Shown: piece by piece, positions 41,001 to 42,480 of the stretch
How positions within the stretch are numbered: the stretch's first letter is position 1
Layout of the letters: each line of letters begins with the position of its first letter
DNA from: a virus
DNA length: 42,480 nt
IMG/VR virus record: IMGVR_UViG_3300006874_000032
Span: 1-42,480 of that record
Strand: one strand, 5' to 3'
Notes under the pieces: generated by a model
The model's database searches: none
The model's input: only the letters and a program-made list of their open reading frames with translations
What the model was told of the DNA's origin: nothing
Translations under genes and position numbers: made by a program

Positions 41001-42480
41001 TTAGCTGAAGCTTTAGCCGAACAGTTTGCTTACGATGCTACCATGGAAGTTTTAGCTGATCCTAATATTATTGAAAAAATTAAAGGTATTAGCGAATTAA
41101 CTGGACAGAAGTTTGTTGATAATTACTTAGATGAGGTAAGTAAAGCAATTGAAAGACCAACAACATTTAAATTTAGCCTTAGCACTAAAATTGATTCTGA
41201 TTGGGTAACAGACCCATTAAATCCTTTGAGTAGCGATAAAAAATATAATTTTACTGTTGGAAAAATACCTTTTGAATCTAAAGTATTTGATGAGCCTGAT
41301 TTTGAATATGAAATATTTGAAGGTACGTTTGGCATTGAAGATGGAACATTAGCTAATGACCCTAAATCTGTATTATTAGCTTTTTCAGACAAAGAAACGG
41401 GAAGCACAGAAATATTAGGAACCGCTACACAAGGATTGACTAGTGCATTTCAAGTTTTTGGAACGGTTGCAAATAGCACAATAGACTTAGTTAAAAAAGA
41501 AAAATTAAATTCTGTAGCATTTACGGCTAAAGAAAAAAGCAGAATACGATTATATAATGCTTTAGCACATAAATTTGCAAAAGAACTTGGATGGGATTAT
41601 TATGCTTTTCCCCTTAATGAAGGAGAAACTGGCTTTATTACTTATGACCCTAAAATAATTCCAAGCGACGAAAATTCTAACGTATCAAAGGACGTAATAA
41701 AATTTTCTAAATCAACAAGCATATTTGACAAAAATGCAAATAAAGTTTTATTTAAAGACGAATTAGGGAATGTTTTTAGTATTGTTAGTGAGCAAATAAA
41801 ATTAAACCCTAAAACAAAATTTACTTCTTTTGAAAAAGCATTTTTAGATTATTCTAAAAATAATTTTAAAAGAGGTGATGGTAATCCTTATAATGCAAAA
41901 GTATACCGATCAATAGCTTGGGAATACTACGCAGGAAAGCAAATTGAATTTCTTAATCCAGATTTAAAACTAGTAAGTGATTTTAAAGGATTTTCTAATA
42001 AGGGCATTGGTGATTTAGAGTTTTTGCATGAACCTTCTGGTAAAAAAATATATGCTGAAGTTAAGCTCTTAAGTAAAAGAGGTAAGTGGCCTCAAATGGG
42101 GAGTGGCGGAATTGTGTTTGACTATGGTTCAGATACATTCGTTAAGCCAGAAAGAGGGAACCCAATAGAAATATTTGATTATGTTGTGGCTGTACTTAAG
42201 AAAGAAGGTTATAACAATAAATTAAAAAAAGTACTAGATAAGCTAGGCATTGAGAATTTAGCTGATTTAACACCAGAAATGGTACCATTATTTGATAAAA
42301 TTAAAAAAGAATTAAATATAACAATACCTCTAGGTGATGCAACTAATATAATTAATTCATATGCAAAAAAGGGTGTAAATTTAATGGTTAGTGGTAACGA
42401 TATTTCTAACTTACAAATACATTCATTAGATGCAAATAATTATGGCTTAAATATTCCTACTTTAAAAGGAAACGGCTCGC
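38010..42480 (+). CDS. Giant multidomain internal virion / polyvalent-type protein, 3'-truncated
   Basis: Open from the ATG at 38010 to the right edge (1490 codons visible, no stop). Residues 1-100 are acidic and disordered. Residues about 210-380 are Gly/Ala-rich with hydrophobic helices, like ejection proteins. H570-E571-L-L-H574 with E629/E630 downstream looks like a zincin. Residues about 745-825 resemble sigma-70 region 2 (P-M-A-N-K-I-A-D-K-Y, G-I-F-D-L-I). A conserved phage module (about 845-1010) follows. Residues about 1118-1195 look GNAT-like (R-I-R-L-Y-N-A-L-A). D1335 with E1350-V-K1352 fits a PD-(D/E)XK nuclease. This mix recalls polyvalent proteins described by Iyer, Aravind and co-workers. 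It is probably ejected with DNA. All activities are inferred. Confidence 0.75.
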   Translation, partial: MFEFNNEEYTLEQIEAAAQQSNIAVEDYIKKYNIKELGKTTTTSPGADVEETAALETPSMASSLEDISLESPQTETVDSTVDLQPKDDRAGFLGSIALSPSKIPANIQKQEIGLRDMVLLSIDRWINPELSRKERVAKLNEYFNTDDDPIAGYPGLGFIRTADTKSEAEEVIKEIRDKQLKTESQSISESIEKGNVVDAAFLAADGLIQTIPSIVFSAYGGGGIVTHGALIAGEKFNDEYLNNPKASESAIIANALGTGAIQAGADFLFRGLMKTTGVIAKEGSAQQAKQFLSNGISRIALKYLAVPAEGLVEVTQDLATKGLDDLTLGRDFYKNINKYELLDNFLLGTLMQGGVTVTSYMSGANADQVAYAEGLLMPENVKPVLESYAENYSNIANQISKEQNPEAQQILKNQLLNIEGKISTLRRKYRTSLYAMNDAELTEYATNKDRIEKIKSGVQNTTTQEGRKILFKEIDNLNKANAEILKDATTRKFEETTAKAEADAKKLGVDFTVIETAQEFDEYIKSKGGDSEALYSGNDGAILPLPGNKQEIVINQEIALQEQAVNVASHELLHAVLNQTLLRKGAASKNLANALIEELGKIDINKVADSDLARRLRAYSKEPEAVQYEEVLTLFSDALATGDIKFNEGIFTKIGDSTRRLFRGFGKEIKFNSGRDVFNFIKDFNNSIDEGIIKGAKEGFKGKLVNVQKIGKEIEEEIRLFSKSKEASEKVQRIYEEKGKKGEAEILELYRPMANKIADKYRNVPGFDKQLLSDEILTGKRGIFDLIRSYKPEENPGVPIAAYVNKLARKRAIEAANRILDTEFTEDITGAKGVTDTTTEEVTERIEDKKPKEKVSLRKQLGLDETIKPTVVNAVKKTFGTKIPEVTSNKFRPELEKSFRTELKKPLAKLMGRTEDYRSFLSNNFEAIYEAIPQYVINKRFNAFAEAAVDANGKPLREKTAEGKKIFTKKKIVKAEWLKYFLGNDVGRSTQGTRKTALAEALAEQFAYDATMEVLADPNIIEKIKGISELTGQKFVDNYLDEVSKAIERPTTFKFSLSTKIDSDWVTDPLNPLSSDKKYNFTVGKIPFESKVFDEPDFEYEIFEGTFGIEDGTLANDPKSVLLAFSDKETGSTEILGTATQGLTSAFQVFGTVANSTIDLVKKEKLNSVAFTAKEKSRIRLYNALAHKFAKELGWDYYAFPLNEGETGFITYDPKIIPSDENSNVSKDVIKFSKSTSIFDKNANKVLFKDELGNVFSIVSEQIKLNPKTKFTSFEKAFLDYSKNNFKRGDGNPYNAKVYRSIAWEYYAGKQIEFLNPDLKLVSDFKGFSNKGIGDLEFLHEPSGKKIYAEVKLLSKRGKWPQMGSGGIVFDYGSDTFVKPERGNPIEIFDYVVAVLKKEGYNNKLKKVLDKLGIENLADLTPEMVPLFDKIKKELNITIPLGDATNIINSYAKKGVNLMVSGNDISNLQIHSLDANNYGLNIPTLKGNGS

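Noticed and set aside
1-42480. tRNA, rRNA or CRISPR array
   Set aside because: Gaps are at most about 75 bases and hold no cloverleaf or regular direct repeats with spacers; the repeats seen are protein-coding and diverged.
38010-42480. Tape-measure protein of a long-tailed phage
   Set aside because: Length would fit, but there is no tail tube, sheath or baseplate gene nearby, and the enzyme-like segments and podovirus stabilisation gene favour an internal virion protein.

Overview
This window looks like a stretch of the genome of a tailed, podovirus-like bacteriophage that probably infects a member of the Bacteroidota, most likely an aquatic Flavobacteriia-type host. It holds a complete packaging and head block (small-terminase candidate, large terminase, portal, scaffold-like protein, major capsid protein) followed by connector or ring proteins, a giant stabilisation protein and internal virion proteins. 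No tail sheath, tail tube or classical tape-measure gene is seen. The DNA is strongly AT-rich. Start codons lack Shine-Dalgarno sequences and lie in A/T-rich leaders. The terminase, portal, capsid and stabilisation proteins resemble those of crAss-like and related Bacteroidota podoviruses; this affiliation rests on recognition of sequence style, not on a search.

Layout: all 37 genes recognised lie on the + strand, tightly packed and often overlapping by 1 to 47 bases. From left to right: (a) 1-2913, end of a modular tail fibre gene plus two small structural genes; (b) 2987-6776, a non-structural island with GroEL, GroES, a winged-helix protein, a small HExxH protein, a Cys-rich micro-protein, an M15 peptidase endolysin and a DUF6321-type protein; (c) 6798-16558, a second and larger set of fibre and adhesin genes with tandem repeats, LamG domains and repeated tip domains; (d) 16558-18255, a truncated small ORF, a 3TM holin, small unknown genes, a second GroES-fold-like protein and the small-terminase candidate; (e) 18255-28144, terminase, portal, scaffold, capsid, a 276-aa protein framed by two intrinsic terminators, and two connector proteins; (f) 28148-42480, a 2487-aa stabilisation protein, internal virion proteins and a very large multidomain protein that runs off the right edge. 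Both window edges cut genes, so the genome continues on each side.

How the genes fit together: the virion is built by the terminase/portal/scaffold/capsid set and the connector and stabilisation proteins. Host contact is made by two fibre clusters. Lysis is carried by the M15 endolysin and the holin. Ejection is probably served by the proteins from 35627 to the right edge. The chaperonin pair, with its intact ATPase motifs, may fold the phage's own capsid or giant tail proteins.

The most interesting items are the phage GroEL/GroES pair together with a second divergent GroES-like protein, and the giant internal protein. By eye the latter combines a zincin motif, a sigma-70 region-2-like segment, a GNAT-like segment and a PD-(D/E)XK-like nuclease motif.
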